Shown in pieces: positions 1 through 7,819 of a stretch of DNA of 47,353 nucleotides (position 1 is the stretch's first letter; each line of letters opens with the position of its first letter). The notes under the pieces were generated by a model, which was given only the letters and a program-made list of their open reading frames with translations, was not told the origin of the DNA and ran no database searches. Source of the DNA: Candidatus Nitrosopelagicus sp. (GTDB lineage: Archaea; Thermoproteota; Nitrososphaeria; Nitrososphaerales; Nitrosopumilaceae); contig JAOMDA010000010.1 of NCBI GenBank assembly GCA_028345295.1, forward strand, positions 1 to 47,353. Direction: 5' to 3'. The position numbers and the translations under genes were made by a program.

Positions 1-489
1 CTCTGAACCATATGCTGCTGTTGCAATTAGACAGCCACCGCCTTCGGATGTTTGCAATTCTGTCTCATTTGTTGGGGATGATTCAGTAATTGTATTCTCA
101 TTTACATCTTCAACAATTATCATTCCAGTTGCCCATGGGTGAATCATGCAAAAATAATTGTATGTTCCAGATTTATAGAATTTTTTTGAAAATGTGTTAT
201 TATCTGATGTGACTATACCAATTAAACCACTATCAAAGTCACCAGAAGGACCATCATATGGAGAACCACTTGTTATAGTGTGCATTACCGCATCCTCATT
301 TACAAAATTTACAATAGTGCCTACATCCACTTTTAGTACACTAGGTGTCATACATGAATTGTTTGTCTCACATCCTGGTAAGTCTGTATTATAATTCATC
401 AAAACTGTTGATTCATTCTCAGCAAATGCATAAGGCAATAAAATAATTCCAACCAAGCCAATTAAGATTAAAGTGACTGTATTACTCAT
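1..489 (-). CDS. Secreted plastocyanin-like copper protein with CFI-box tail (partial)
   Basis: The gene runs off the left edge; 163 codons are visible from the ATG at 489. Residues 1-23 form a signal peptide (hydrophobic core ILIGLVGIILLPYAFA). The body is a cupredoxin fold with the type I copper ligands in order: H70 (MHTIT), C114, H117 and M123 in NYFCMIHPWATGM. After a Thr/Glu-rich linker the visible end reads GGGCLIATAAYGSE (150-163), the start of the CFI-box C-terminal domain found on archaeal and bacterial exported proteins. In ammonia-oxidising archaea such proteins are thought to carry electrons outside the membrane in place of cytochrome c; that role is inferred. A possible TATA (about 505-519) precedes the start. 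Confidence 0.9.
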   Translation of the reverse strand, partial: MSNTVTLILIGLVGIILLPYAFAENESTVLMNYNTDLPGCETNNSCMTPSVLKVDVGTIVNFVNEDAVMHTITSGSPYDGPSGDFDSGLIGIVTSDNNTFSKKFYKSGTYNYFCMIHPWATGMIIVEDVNENTITESSPTNETELQTSEGGGCLIATAAYGSE

Positions 490-561
490 ATACCAAGTTA
501 CCAATATAGAAAATAAAAGGTAGGTGATAACTTAATTCTAATAATGACTAGCCATAATTCA

Positions 562-570
562 TATAATTTA
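562..570 (+). promoter_or_regulatory. TATA box of HIT gene
   Basis: The A/T element TATAATTTA is centred about 30 nt before the ATG at 596, the spacing expected for a leaderless archaeal transcript. Confidence 0.5.
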
Positions 571-595
571 TATCAAAATTTTAATACGCTTTGGT

Positions 596-1000
596 ATGAC
601 TACAATCTTCACAGAGATTATAGAAAGAAAAATTCCTGGATTTTTCATCTATGAAGACGAAAATCATGTTGCAATTTTAGACAAATATCCAATTGATCAT
701 GGACATACACTAGTAATACCAAAAAAACCATATGAGTTAATTACCGAAATGCCATCAAATGAGGTTGCAAAATTATTTTCTCTAGTACCCATTATAGCAA
801 ACGCAGTTAAAAAAGGAACTGGTGCTGACGCATTTAGTATTGCACAAAATAATGGTAAAGCTGCAAAACAGATTATTCCACATGTTCATGTTCATATTAT
901 ACCACGTTATTCCAACAAAGGTACTGTCTGGACAAAACGAAGTATTCCATCTGATTCAGAGCTAAAAGAGTTGTCAGAAAATATTAAGAATCAATTCTAA
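596..1000 (+). CDS. HIT family nucleotide hydrolase/transferase
   Basis: A 134-aa protein, normal length for the histidine-triad family. The HIT signature H96-V-H98-V-H100 followed by IIPRY is intact, and the N-terminal half has the usual FxIYED...VAILDKYPIDHGHTLVIPK core. Family members hydrolyse or transfer nucleotide monophosphates (for example AMP from adenosine phosphoramidates); the substrate here cannot be read from sequence. It is convergent with the aRF1 gene, with one base between stops. The ATG follows a TATA element by about 30 nt, so it is probably leaderless. Family assignment is firm, exact substrate unknown. Confidence 0.93.
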   Translation: MTTIFTEIIERKIPGFFIYEDENHVAILDKYPIDHGHTLVIPKKPYELITEMPSNEVAKLFSLVPIIANAVKKGTGADAFSIAQNNGKAAKQIIPHVHVHIIPRYSNKGTVWTKRSIPSDSELKELSENIKNQF

Positions 1001-1001
1001 C

Positions 1002-2276
1002 CTAATTGAAATTTGGATTATAACGTAGAATTGCTGCAATTTTACCAAGACTTGAAAGCATTACACCATGCTCTGCTTTTCCGGCAATAACTTCAATCTT
1101 AGTACCTGTTTGACCGGCAATAAGTGCCAAGTAATCTACAATATCTTGTTCTGATAATTCCATATCCATGCTTTTACAATCAGGACACGGTTCTCCAAGT
1201 AGTTGAGTTTTCTTAGGAATAATTTGTGGTCTCTCTAGTATTTCTTCACGAATATTCTGACATCTTTTACATTTTAACTCAATTCTATACAAATTAGTAT
1301 CATCGGTTATAATCACTGTATCAGCAATATTATTTTTTAGCATTTCAATTACTTCCTTTAATCCATAACTACCAAGACCTGAATTGGAATTAATTTGCTG
1401 AAATAATTTTTCGATGATTTTTTTTTCCTCAACCATTCTAAAATCAGAAAGTATATCACCTGATTTGGCAAATGCTTCTCTAATACCCTCTGAGCCAGAA
1501 TATGATGCATCAATAGTTGAAAGTATCATTTCTTGTAACCGATATTCAAGATAGTTATTATTAATGAAATCTTCTTTAGTTGGGCCAGGTCCTGAAATAA
1601 TCAAACCTTTAATTTTGTAAATATCAATAAAATATTCTCTTGTAATTGCTGCAACACGATTAAAATAATATGTAAGTTCCATTTCACGTAGTTTTTGGAA
1701 TCTTTTTGCTGATTGACCACCCTGCCTATGTTTACCAGCAACTCCTGAACCAGTTTCTTTTAGTACCTCTAATTTATCACCATGCAATATACCCCATCCT
1801 GCATCCTTTGCATCAATTGCTAAAATACCAATCATGTTATCATCTTTTAACATATCTTTGAGAATATCAACGTGAAAATGATCATCACATCGATAAAGAA
1901 ATGTTGTTAAATCCTTTGGTGGATCAATTTCAAAAATTTTGACAATCTCACTTCCTGGTGGTCCACCACCTTCCCTTGGTAACGCACCACAAAAAACAAC
2001 CAATCCTCGTTCAGGTGTTTTTTTGTAAAGTTTTAATCTTTGAACTACTTTTGATAAGGAATCTACTACGTGTGTTCTAGTCAAATCAGATTTGATATTA
2101 TCAGCTGTTCCCTGTTCCTCTCGTAAGTTAGTTATTACTTCATGCAATTGTTTTCCTTTTGGAATATAAACCGTAATCAATTCTGTTCCATGACCAGTTT
2201 GTTGTGAAAGATCATTTAGGGTCTTTCTGATCTTATATAATTTAACAGAGTCAGGCTTGGCAGAATTTTTATCCAT
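1002..2276 (-). CDS. prf1: Peptide chain release factor aRF1
   Basis: A 424-aa archaeal release factor of class 1. The stop-codon-reading NIKS motif is at residues 60-63 (TADNIKS) and the peptidyl-tRNA hydrolysis motif GGQ at 186-188 (GKHRQGGQSAKRF). The C-terminal domain carries a zinc-ribbon-like CxxC...CxxC pair (CKRC near residue 338 and CPDC near residue 367). It recognises all three stop codons and triggers release of the finished protein in the ribosomal A site. Length and domain order match archaeal and eukaryotic eRF1. The downstream neighbour on the same strand is separate; TFB lies 60 bp upstream on the same strand. Confidence 0.97.
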   Translation of the reverse strand: MDKNSAKPDSVKLYKIRKTLNDLSQQTGHGTELITVYIPKGKQLHEVITNLREEQGTADNIKSDLTRTHVVDSLSKVVQRLKLYKKTPERGLVVFCGALPREGGGPPGSEIVKIFEIDPPKDLTTFLYRCDDHFHVDILKDMLKDDNMIGILAIDAKDAGWGILHGDKLEVLKETGSGVAGKHRQGGQSAKRFQKLREMELTYYFNRVAAITREYFIDIYKIKGLIISGPGPTKEDFINNNYLEYRLQEMILSTIDASYSGSEGIREAFAKSGDILSDFRMVEEKKIIEKLFQQINSNSGLGSYGLKEVIEMLKNNIADTVIITDDTNLYRIELKCKRCQNIREEILERPQIIPKKTQLLGEPCPDCKSMDMELSEQDIVDYLALIAGQTGTKIEVIAGKAEHGVMLSSLGKIAAILRYNPNFN

Positions 2277-2336
2277 TTTTTATTTTATTCTTGTTAGGAT
2301 ATTAACTATATTGATGTTAATTAATTGGAGAGAAAT

Positions 2337-3263
2337 TTAGTTTTCTATTACCAATTCTTTTGATTTCTTAAATACTCGGCATAAATTCCTGATAGTCACA
2401 CTACTAATTTCAGAAGCATTTGCTACTTGTGTTTGAGTGATTTTCTGATTATTTGATATTGCAGAAAGATAAATTACTGTTGCAGCAATTGCCATTGGGT
2501 TTTTACCACTAGTGACCATTAATGATTCTGCTTTTATCAAGATCTTTATAGCATCTCTTTTTGTTTTTTCGTTAACGTTTAATGTGCTTGAAATTCTTGA
2601 AATGAATTCAATTGGATTATACGTCTCTACTTTAAGATCTAGTTGTCTAACTAGTAATCTATACATTCTGTGTATTGTTGTTCTTTTGATATTGGTTGCA
2701 TTTGCTACATCTTGAATTGTTCTGGGGGTATTAGTAAACCTACATGCTGCATAAACTGATGCACTCATTATCACTGGAATACTTCGGCCACGTCCAATCT
2801 TTTTACCCAATGCTTTTCGATAAATATAGGCAGACTTTTCTACAGATGCCTCAGTCAATGATAATTTAGCTTTTAATCCCTCTAAAACTGTGAACGCTTT
2901 TTGCATATTTCTCTGACCTGGACGGGCCTTGCTATTTCTATCCCACATTCTTAGTCTGTAAAATGTTCTTTTCATTTCACCTGAAAGACCTTTTCCAGTT
3001 GAATCTTTGTCTGCTTGTTGAATTACTGTTGAAAGTCCCATATCGTTAAATGCTAATGTTGATTTTCTACCAACTCTTGATCTACCTAAATAATCTTCAG
3101 ACGAATGTAATGAATACTCTGCGCCACTATCCTCTAATCTTTCAGTCAGAACATGACCACAATTTGCACACATTATTTCCCCAGTATTAGTATCTGTAAT
3201 CAGTGAAATTTTTGTTGATTTGTTACTTGAACACTCGTGTGCAAATTCATTAGTAGATTTCAT
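2337..3263 (-). CDS. tfb: Transcription initiation factor IIB (TFB)
   Basis: A 308-aa TFB. TFB bridges the TATA-binding protein and RNA polymerase and sets transcription direction by reading the BRE. Two cyclin-like repeats fill roughly residues 110-300, with a B-reader/linker-like stretch before them (GRSRVGRKSTLAFNDMGLSTVI). The N-terminal zinc ribbon is unusual: the second pair C32-A-N-C35 is present, but instead of a first CxxC pair only C11 and a nearby H9 are seen. Archaea of this group have several TFB copies, so this may be a specialised one (inference). A TATA-like element is at 3283-3291 and a recurring TTGGCACTA element is at 3304-3312, 41 nt before the ATG. Confidence 0.96.
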   Translation of the reverse strand: MKSTNEFAHECSSNKSTKISLITDTNTGEIMCANCGHVLTERLEDSGAEYSLHSSEDYLGRSRVGRKSTLAFNDMGLSTVIQQADKDSTGKGLSGEMKRTFYRLRMWDRNSKARPGQRNMQKAFTVLEGLKAKLSLTEASVEKSAYIYRKALGKKIGRGRSIPVIMSASVYAACRFTNTPRTIQDVANATNIKRTTIHRMYRLLVRQLDLKVETYNPIEFISRISSTLNVNEKTKRDAIKILIKAESLMVTSGKNPMAIAATVIYLSAISNNQKITQTQVANASEISSVTIRNLCRVFKKSKELVIEN

Positions 3264-3303
3264 GAATGATTATGGTTATTTTGAATTAATTAGGAATGTT
3301 ATC

Positions 3304-3312
3304 TAGTGCCAA
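3304..3312 (-). promoter_or_regulatory. Recurring TTRGCACTA element upstream of tfb
   Basis: Reads TAGTGCCAA on the + strand. It begins 41 nt upstream of the tfb start and 12 nt beyond its TATA-like box. The same 9-mer, with small variations, recurs upstream of several other genes in the window at 25551, 28170, 30302, 30321 and 31240. It may be a regulator-binding site; the regulator is unknown. Confidence 0.4.
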
Positions 3313-3359
3313 AATTAGAAAATTAGCATTACAAATCAATTTTGATGGTTCTCAATCAG

Positions 3360-3368
3360 TTTAATAAT
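3360..3368 (+). promoter_or_regulatory. TATA box before the TTG-started membrane protein and ilvD
   Basis: TTTAATAAT centred about 28 nt before the TTG at 3392. The spacing supports TTG as the true start on a leaderless transcript that would continue into ilvD. Confidence 0.45.
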
Positions 3369-3391
3369 CCCATTTTCAAATTCAATGTAAA

Positions 3392-3991
3392 TTGGGCAGA
3401 AATAGGAGAGAGCGTAGAGAAGAGGAGCGTGAAAGCTTTGCTGCAAAACGTACATCACAAAAAAGAAGTAGTAATCTAAAAGCCATAGGTGTGCTGGCGA
3501 TCATTGCAGCAATAGGTAGCTATGCAGGTTATACATTTCTTACAATGGAAGGCAGTGATATGGGTGCTCCTAAAGATGCGGGTAGATTAGGTGATGAGCA
3601 TGAACATGCATCATTACTAGTAAGAATTTTTGGTGATAAATTTGATTTTTCATTGCCAAATTATCAGATAAAGTCAAGCTGGATTCACTTTGAAGATCAG
3701 GATGGTGATACAATTCATAGACACTCATCTGGTGTTGAACTAGAATTTTTGTTCAATTCATTACAAATTGGTCTAAATGAGAAATGTTTCATATTTGCAG
3801 ATGGACGACAATTCTGTACAAATGATGATTATTCATTGAAATACTTTATCAACCATGAACCAGTTAATGATATACGTAAATATGTTATACAAGAAGATGA
3901 TAGAATATTGATTACCTATGGAAATGCTGACGAAGAAGAAATTGAGGAACAATTAGCAGAACTTGACTCACAGATAATAAATAAAAAATAA
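3392..3991 (+). CDS. Conserved membrane-anchored protein, His-rich outer domain
   Basis: A 199-aa protein of unknown function starting at TTG. Residues 1-29 are strongly basic, residues 30-50 form one membrane helix ([20 protein letters not shown]), and the remainder is likely outside the cell. That domain has clustered histidines (H70, H72, H99, H109, H111) and two cysteines, C132 and C142, that could form a disulfide or bind metal. The C-terminus is acidic ([12 protein letters not shown]). Similar archaeal proteins are sometimes labelled thiol-disulfide isomerase, but no CxxC thioredoxin motif is present, so that label is not supported. Its stop overlaps the ilvD start (TAATG), which implies translational coupling. 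Confidence 0.8.
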   Translation: MGRNRRERREEERESFAAKRTSQKRSSNLKAIGVLAIIAAIGSYAGYTFLTMEGSDMGAPKDAGRLGDEHEHASLLVRIFGDKFDFSLPNYQIKSSWIHFEDQDGDTIHRHSSGVELEFLFNSLQIGLNEKCFIFADGRQFCTNDDYSLKYFINHEPVNDIRKYVIQEDDRILITYGNADEEEIEEQLAELDSQIINKK

Positions 3992-5670
3992 TGACTATTA
4001 CAAGTAGAAACGTAGTAGAAGGAACTGCTCGAGCACCACATAGAGCAATGTACAAAGCTATGGGATTGACAGATGATGATCTTAGTAAATCGTTTATTGG
4101 TGTTTGTCATACAGGTAATGAAGCAACACCGTGTAACATACATTTACCATCTCTAGCACAAAAAGCAAAGCAGGGAGTAACTGACGGTGGTGCTACACCA
4201 CGAGAATTTAGTACGATAGCAGTAAGTGATGGAATAGCCATGGGTCATGAAGGTATGAAATCATCATTGGTGAGTAGAGAGGTTATTGCTGATTCTATTG
4301 AACTAATGGTTCGTGCTCATCAATATGATGCAATAGTTGGCATTGCAGGATGTGATAAAAGTTTACCAGGTACAATGATGGCTATGGCTAGATTGAATAT
4401 TCCATCTGTATTTGTTTATGGTGGAACAATTATGCCAGGAATGTTAAATGGTGAAGAACTAACAGTAGTTGATGTATACGAAGCTGTGGGTGCATATGAT
4501 GCTGGAAAAATTTCTCTTGAAGAATTAAAAAATATTGAAAATGTTGCATGCCCAAATGCAGGTTCCTGTGGAGGAATGTTTACGGCTAATACAATGGCAT
4601 CCATTTCAGAAGCTATAGGTCTAGCGTTACCAGGAAGTGCAAGCCCTCCTGCTGAAGATGATAGACGAGAAAAAATTGTTTATGATACTGGTCTGGCATG
4701 TGCAAACCTACTAGAATTAGGAATTAAACCTCTAGAAATTCTCACATTTGAGGCATTTGAAAATGCAATTACAATGCTAAATGCAGTTGGCGGTTCCACA
4801 AATGGTATTTTACATCTACTTGCATTATCACATGAAGCTGGAATAAAATTATCATATGATGATTTTGAAAGAATACGAAAGAACACTCCACATCTTGCAG
4901 ATATGAAACCTGGAGGAAACTATGTGATGAACAGTCTAGATAAAATTGGTGGAATACCATTTGTATTAAAAAAACTTTTAGATAAAAAATTGATTCATGG
5001 AGATGCAATAACAGTTACAGGAAAAACTTTACAAGAAAACATAAATGAATTTTCAATGCCTGATGCACCAAAACAACAGATAGTTAAGTCAACAGAAAAC
5101 CCAATTCATAATGTTGGTACAGCAGTAATACTGAAAGGAACATTAGCTCCTGATGGAGCTGTTATTAAAACAGCTGGTGTTGAAATGACTGAATTTACAG
5201 GTACTGCCAAAGTATTTGATCGAGAAGAGTTAGCATTTGATGCAGTTTCAAAAGGAGAAATTGATCAAGGAGATGTTGTAGTTATTCGTTATGAAGGACC
5301 AAAAGGCGGACCTGGTATGAGAGAAATGCTTGCAACCACAGCTGCTCTTGTTGGGCAAGGATTAGGAAAAAAAGTTGCAATGGTTACAGATGGTAGATTT
5401 TCAGGAGGAACACGCGGATTCATGGTTGGTCATATTGCACCAGAAGCATTTGTTGGAGGACCTATTGCCTTGATAAAAGATGGTGACAAAATTAGTATTA
5501 GTACAGATAATAATTCAATAGATCTTCATGTTTCAGAGGATCAGCTTCAAAAAAGAAAACAAGAATGGAAAAAACCAACTCCTAACTATGCATCAGGTGC
5601 ATTAGCAAAATATGCCTCATTAGTTGGCTCTGCAGCAGAAGGTGCAATTACAACACCAGTTAATTATTAA
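3991..5670 (+). CDS. ilvD: Dihydroxy-acid dehydratase
   Basis: A 559-aa enzyme, full length for IlvD. It dehydrates 2,3-dihydroxy-isovalerate and 2,3-dihydroxy-3-methylvalerate to the 2-oxo acids, the third step of valine and isoleucine synthesis. Cysteines expected to hold the Fe-S cluster are visible at C48 (ATPCN), C121 (AGCDKSLPG) and C193 ([14 protein letters not shown]). Other family signatures are [11 protein letters not shown] and [12 protein letters not shown] near the C-terminus. Its ATG overlaps the stop of the preceding membrane protein, and it is convergent with a small zinc-protein gene 6 bp downstream. No other branched-chain biosynthesis genes lie in the window. Confidence 0.97.
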   Translation: MTITSRNVVEGTARAPHRAMYKAMGLTDDDLSKSFIGVCHTGNEATPCNIHLPSLAQKAKQGVTDGGATPREFSTIAVSDGIAMGHEGMKSSLVSREVIADSIELMVRAHQYDAIVGIAGCDKSLPGTMMAMARLNIPSVFVYGGTIMPGMLNGEELTVVDVYEAVGAYDAGKISLEELKNIENVACPNAGSCGGMFTANTMASISEAIGLALPGSASPPAEDDRREKIVYDTGLACANLLELGIKPLEILTFEAFENAITMLNAVGGSTNGILHLLALSHEAGIKLSYDDFERIRKNTPHLADMKPGGNYVMNSLDKIGGIPFVLKKLLDKKLIHGDAITVTGKTLQENINEFSMPDAPKQQIVKSTENPIHNVGTAVILKGTLAPDGAVIKTAGVEMTEFTGTAKVFDREELAFDAVSKGEIDQGDVVVIRYEGPKGGPGMREMLATTAALVGQGLGKKVAMVTDGRFSGGTRGFMVGHIAPEAFVGGPIALIKDGDKISISTDNNSIDLHVSEDQLQKRKQEWKKPTPNYASGALAKYASLVGSAAEGAITTPVNY

Positions 5671-5676
5671 ATAAAA

Positions 5677-5793
5677 TTAAGATAAAGAACAGCCTTTATG
5701 ATTTTCAAGTTTCCATTTCCCAGTTTGCCTATGAAATTCTTGACTCCAAGATAATCCATCGGTTCCACATCTATAGCATGTGCTTTTTTCCAT
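5677..5793 (-). CDS. Small zinc-ribbon-like protein (38 aa)
   Basis: A 38-codon ORF from an ATG at 5793. It carries C6-x-x-C9 (CYRCG) and later H21, H32 and C35, a pattern fitting one small zinc site. Tryptophans and aromatics (LSWSQEFH, GKWKLENH) suggest a folded domain rather than chance. A clear TATA (TTTTATATAC, 5814-5823) is centred about 25 nt before the ATG, and two adjacent near-palindromes lie directly beyond it. The function is unknown. Convergent with ilvD. Confidence 0.7.
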   Translation of the reverse strand: MEKSTCYRCGTDGLSWSQEFHRQTGKWKLENHKGCSLS

Positions 5794-5813
5794 GAAATGT
5801 AATATCTCCTAAT

Positions 5814-5823
5814 GTATATAAAA
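5814..5823 (-). promoter_or_regulatory. TATA box of the 38-aa zinc-protein gene
   Basis: Reads TTTTATATAC on the minus strand, centred about 25 nt upstream of the ATG at 5793, which supports a leaderless transcript. Confidence 0.5.
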
Positions 5824-5842
5824 GTACGGTACTATACGGTAT
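5823..5842. promoter_or_regulatory. Two adjacent near-palindromes, operator-like
   Basis: AGTAC-G-GTACT (5823-5833) is followed without a gap by ATAC-G-GTAT (5834-5842). Each has perfect arms around a single central base. They abut the upstream edge of the TATA box of the small zinc-protein gene, where a dimeric regulator would compete with TFB. No regulator is identified. Confidence 0.45.
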
Positions 5843-5923
5843 AATAATAAAAGTGGGTTTGGTCTTTACTACTCTCTGTTTAGTGTATTTGTAATTTTGA
5901 GCATAGTTTTTAGACCAATTAAC

Positions 5924-5938
5924 TGCGAATGAATCGCA
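5924..5938. repeat. Inverted repeat TGCGA-N5-TCGCA
   Basis: Five-base perfect arms around ATGAA, in the 277-base gene-free region between the 38-aa gene and the Lys-rich gene. It may be a protein-binding site; it is too AT-flanked and short to be a strong hairpin terminator. Confidence 0.35.
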
Positions 5939-5979
5939 ATTTTCTGCACTTTGTTAGTAAATACATTCATGTAATTTGA

Positions 5980-6001
5980 TACTATTATGGATCTAATAGT
6001 A
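5980..6001. repeat. Inverted repeat TACTATTA-N6-TAATAGTA
   Basis: Eight-base perfect arms around TGGATC, about 70 bp upstream of the Lys-rich gene and 40 bp upstream of its TATA. Position and symmetry suggest an operator. The rest of 5794-6070 holds no ORF that looks real. Confidence 0.45.
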
Positions 6002-6040
6002 GATCGCTTAAAATTACTTGATTAACGAGTAAATCATAAC

Positions 6041-6051
6041 TTAAATACCAA
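6041..6051 (+). promoter_or_regulatory. TATA box of Lys-rich gene
   Basis: TTAAATACCAA starts 30 nt before the ATG at 6071. The identical 11-mer recurs before trpE at 6429. Confidence 0.5.
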
Positions 6052-6070
6052 AAACGAGCCTGTAGGCATC

Positions 6071-6328
6071 ATGGAATATGAAATTAAAAAGAAGATCCAT
6101 ATTACATGCCCTCATTGTGAAAAAGCAATAGAGTCTGAAATTGAAATCGAATTAGAAATCGAAGACAAGAAGAAAAATAAGAAAAAAGACGAGAAGAAAT
6201 CTACGAAGCCAAAGAAGGCAAAGAAATCTACGAAGCCAAAGAAGGAAAAGAAATCTACGAAGTCAAAGAAGGCAAAGAAATCTACGAAGTCAAAGAAGGC
6301 AAAGAAATCTACGAAGATTCGTGGTTGA
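6071..6328 (+). CDS. Lys-rich repeat protein with CxxC head
   Basis: An 85-aa protein. Residues 1-32 have a CxxC (ITCPHCEKA, C13 and C16) followed by an acidic strand-like stretch (ESEIEIELEIED). Residues 33-85 are almost wholly basic: the nonapeptide KKSTK(P/S)KKA repeats four times (residues 42-77) plus a partial fifth copy, much like a histone-H1 or bacterial nucleoid-protein tail. Nucleic-acid binding is likely from composition alone; the function is otherwise unknown. After the TGA at 6326-6328 the same frame stays open for 32 more sense codons (6329-6424), so the gene may once have been longer. A TATA 30 nt upstream supports the start. Confidence 0.8.
   Translation: MEYEIKKKIHITCPHCEKAIESEIEIELEIEDKKKNKKKDEKKSTKPKKAKKSTKPKKEKKSTKSKKAKKSTKSKKAKKSTKIRG
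6194..6316 (+). repeat. 27-bp tandem repeat coding for KKSTKxKKA
   Basis: About 4.5 copies of a 27-bp unit starting AAGAAATCTACGAAG, nearly identical at the DNA level and in frame with the Lys-rich protein. The near identity implies recent expansion by slippage or unequal exchange. Confidence 0.85.
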
Positions 6329-6372
6329 ACCAAGGTTCCGTTTGAGGCCGTGAATGACATGATAAAGAATAT

Positions 6373-6412
6373 AGGTGATCAGGTTGAAACATTTCGAATT
6401 GTAGGAACAAGG
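6373..6412 (+). pseudogene. Near-copy of a 40-bp trpE segment
   Basis: This stretch matches trpE positions 7240-7279 at 36 of 40 bases. Read in the frame of the Lys-rich gene it gives GDQVETFRIVGTR, against GDQIETFPIAGTR in TrpE, a conserved chorismate-binding motif. It lies between the Lys-rich gene and the trp promoter. It is best explained as a fragment duplicated from trpE and then diverged; the flanks show no convincing further match. Confidence 0.6.
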
Positions 6413-6428
6413 AACCTATACGAATGAT

Positions 6429-6439
6429 TAAATACCAAC
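6429..6439 (+). promoter_or_regulatory. TATA box of trp operon
   Basis: TTAAATACCAA is centred about 27 nt before the trpE ATG at 6461, giving a leaderless or nearly leaderless mRNA. With so short a leader, bacterial-style attenuation is not possible here. Confidence 0.55.
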
Positions 6440-6460
6440 AAATTTTGAAACCTTCTATGA

Positions 6461-7819
6461 ATGGTGAACGTCTTTGGACAGCCAAGCACTCCTAAGATAA
6501 TTTCTCTATCGTTAGATGGAAACCAATTTGAGATCTATAACAAAATTTCCCGAAACTACTCACATTCATTTCTCTTTGAATCATTAACTGGCCCAGAGGA
6601 ATTAGCAGAAACTTCAATCATGGGATTTGACCCTGAATTTATTGTTAAAGGCTACTATGATAGAGTTACAATTGAAAACAGAGATGGAAATGTAGAAACA
6701 ATCACAACAACAGACCCACTAAATAAAATCAAAGAACTAGTTCTAAAAACATCTGATCAGACATATAGATATCTTGGTGGTGCAGTTGGGCATATCAATT
6801 ATGATGCAATTAGACTATGGGAAAAAATTCCAAAAAATCACCCAATCAATGAAACAATAATGGAATTTGGAATATATACAGATGGTATATTGTTTGACAA
6901 CAAACAAAAAAAATCATTCTACTTTTACTATGAAAAAAATAGAGTTGATGAAATCAAAAGTTCAGAATCAAAATTTAATGAATTCGCAATGTCTGAAATT
7001 ACCAGTAATCTGGATGAAGATAAATTTGCAAGTATTGTAGAAAAAGCAAAAAAATACATCTACGATGGTGATATATTTCAAGTTGTTCTATCTAGAAAAT
7101 TTTCATTTAATGCAGATGGTGATTATTTGAAAGTATATGAAAAATTACGTACACTAAATCCATCACCATATTTGTATCATATGAAAATGAATCAAAAAAC
7201 AATAATTGGTGCTAGTCCAGAGATGTTAATTCGTGTTACAGGTGATCAGATTGAAACATTTCCAATTGCAGGAACAAGAAAAATTACGGAAGACGAAGAA
7301 AAAAATGATGAAATGCAAAAAGAACTAGTTAATGATGAAAAAGAACTAGCAGAGCACACAATGCTCGTTGATTTAGGCAGAAATGATATTGGTAGGGTTT
7401 GTGATTATGGAACTGTATATGTAAAATCATTAATGGAAGTAAAAAGATTCAGTCATGTTCAACATATGGTTACACATGTAGTTGGTAAATTAAGTAAGAA
7501 ATTTGACATGTATGACGCATTCAAGGCAGTATTTCCTGCAGGAACAGTATCTGGTGCTCCAAAAGTGAGAGCCATGGAAATAATAGATGAATTAGAACCT
7601 GAATCTAGAGGTCCATATGCTGGTGCCGTAGGTTACTTTTCATTCAATGGTTGCTGTGATTTTGCCATAGCAATTAGAAGTATTTTTGCTGATGGTAAAT
7701 CAGGATTTGTACAAGCTGGTGCTGGAATTGTTTTTGATTCTATTGCAAAAAATGAGCTTAATGAAACAGAACATAAAGCAAATGCAATGATTACTGCACT
7801 AAAGGAGGCATCAAAATGA
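6461..7819 (+). CDS. trpE: Anthranilate synthase component I
   Basis: A 452-aa chorismate-binding subunit. With TrpG it converts chorismate and glutamine to anthranilate, the first committed step to tryptophan. Visible signatures: NPSPYLYHM, GASPEMLIRV, GDQIETFPIAGTR, ELAEHTMLVDLGRNDIGRV, FPAGTVSGAPKVRAMEII and GPYAGAVGYFSF, all in the usual order. The N-terminal part has LFESLTGPEELAETSIMG, the region that in other TrpE proteins binds feedback tryptophan. First gene of a tight trpEGDCBA operon; its stop overlaps trpG by 4 nt. A segment of this gene has a diverged near-copy at 6373-6412. Confidence 0.98.
   Translation: MVNVFGQPSTPKIISLSLDGNQFEIYNKISRNYSHSFLFESLTGPEELAETSIMGFDPEFIVKGYYDRVTIENRDGNVETITTTDPLNKIKELVLKTSDQTYRYLGGAVGHINYDAIRLWEKIPKNHPINETIMEFGIYTDGILFDNKQKKSFYFYYEKNRVDEIKSSESKFNEFAMSEITSNLDEDKFASIVEKAKKYIYDGDIFQVVLSRKFSFNADGDYLKVYEKLRTLNPSPYLYHMKMNQKTIIGASPEMLIRVTGDQIETFPIAGTRKITEDEEKNDEMQKELVNDEKELAEHTMLVDLGRNDIGRVCDYGTVYVKSLMEVKRFSHVQHMVTHVVGKLSKKFDMYDAFKAVFPAGTVSGAPKVRAMEIIDELEPESRGPYAGAVGYFSFNGCCDFAIAIRSIFADGKSGFVQAGAGIVFDSIAKNELNETEHKANAMITALKEASK

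Noticed and set aside
194-394. Plus-strand ORF of 66 codons
   Set aside because: It lies antisense to the copper-protein gene, which has a signal peptide and copper ligands.
3392-3991. Membrane-anchored protein as a thioredoxin-like disulfide isomerase
   Set aside because: It has two cysteines ten residues apart but no CxxC active site.
6194-6316. Direct repeats as a possible CRISPR array
   Set aside because: The units are contiguous without spacers and encode an in-frame peptide repeat.
6112-6360. Long Phe/Asp-rich ORF on the minus strand
   Set aside because: It is the mirror of the Lys-rich tandem repeat; the FFxFF pattern follows from reading Lys codons backwards.
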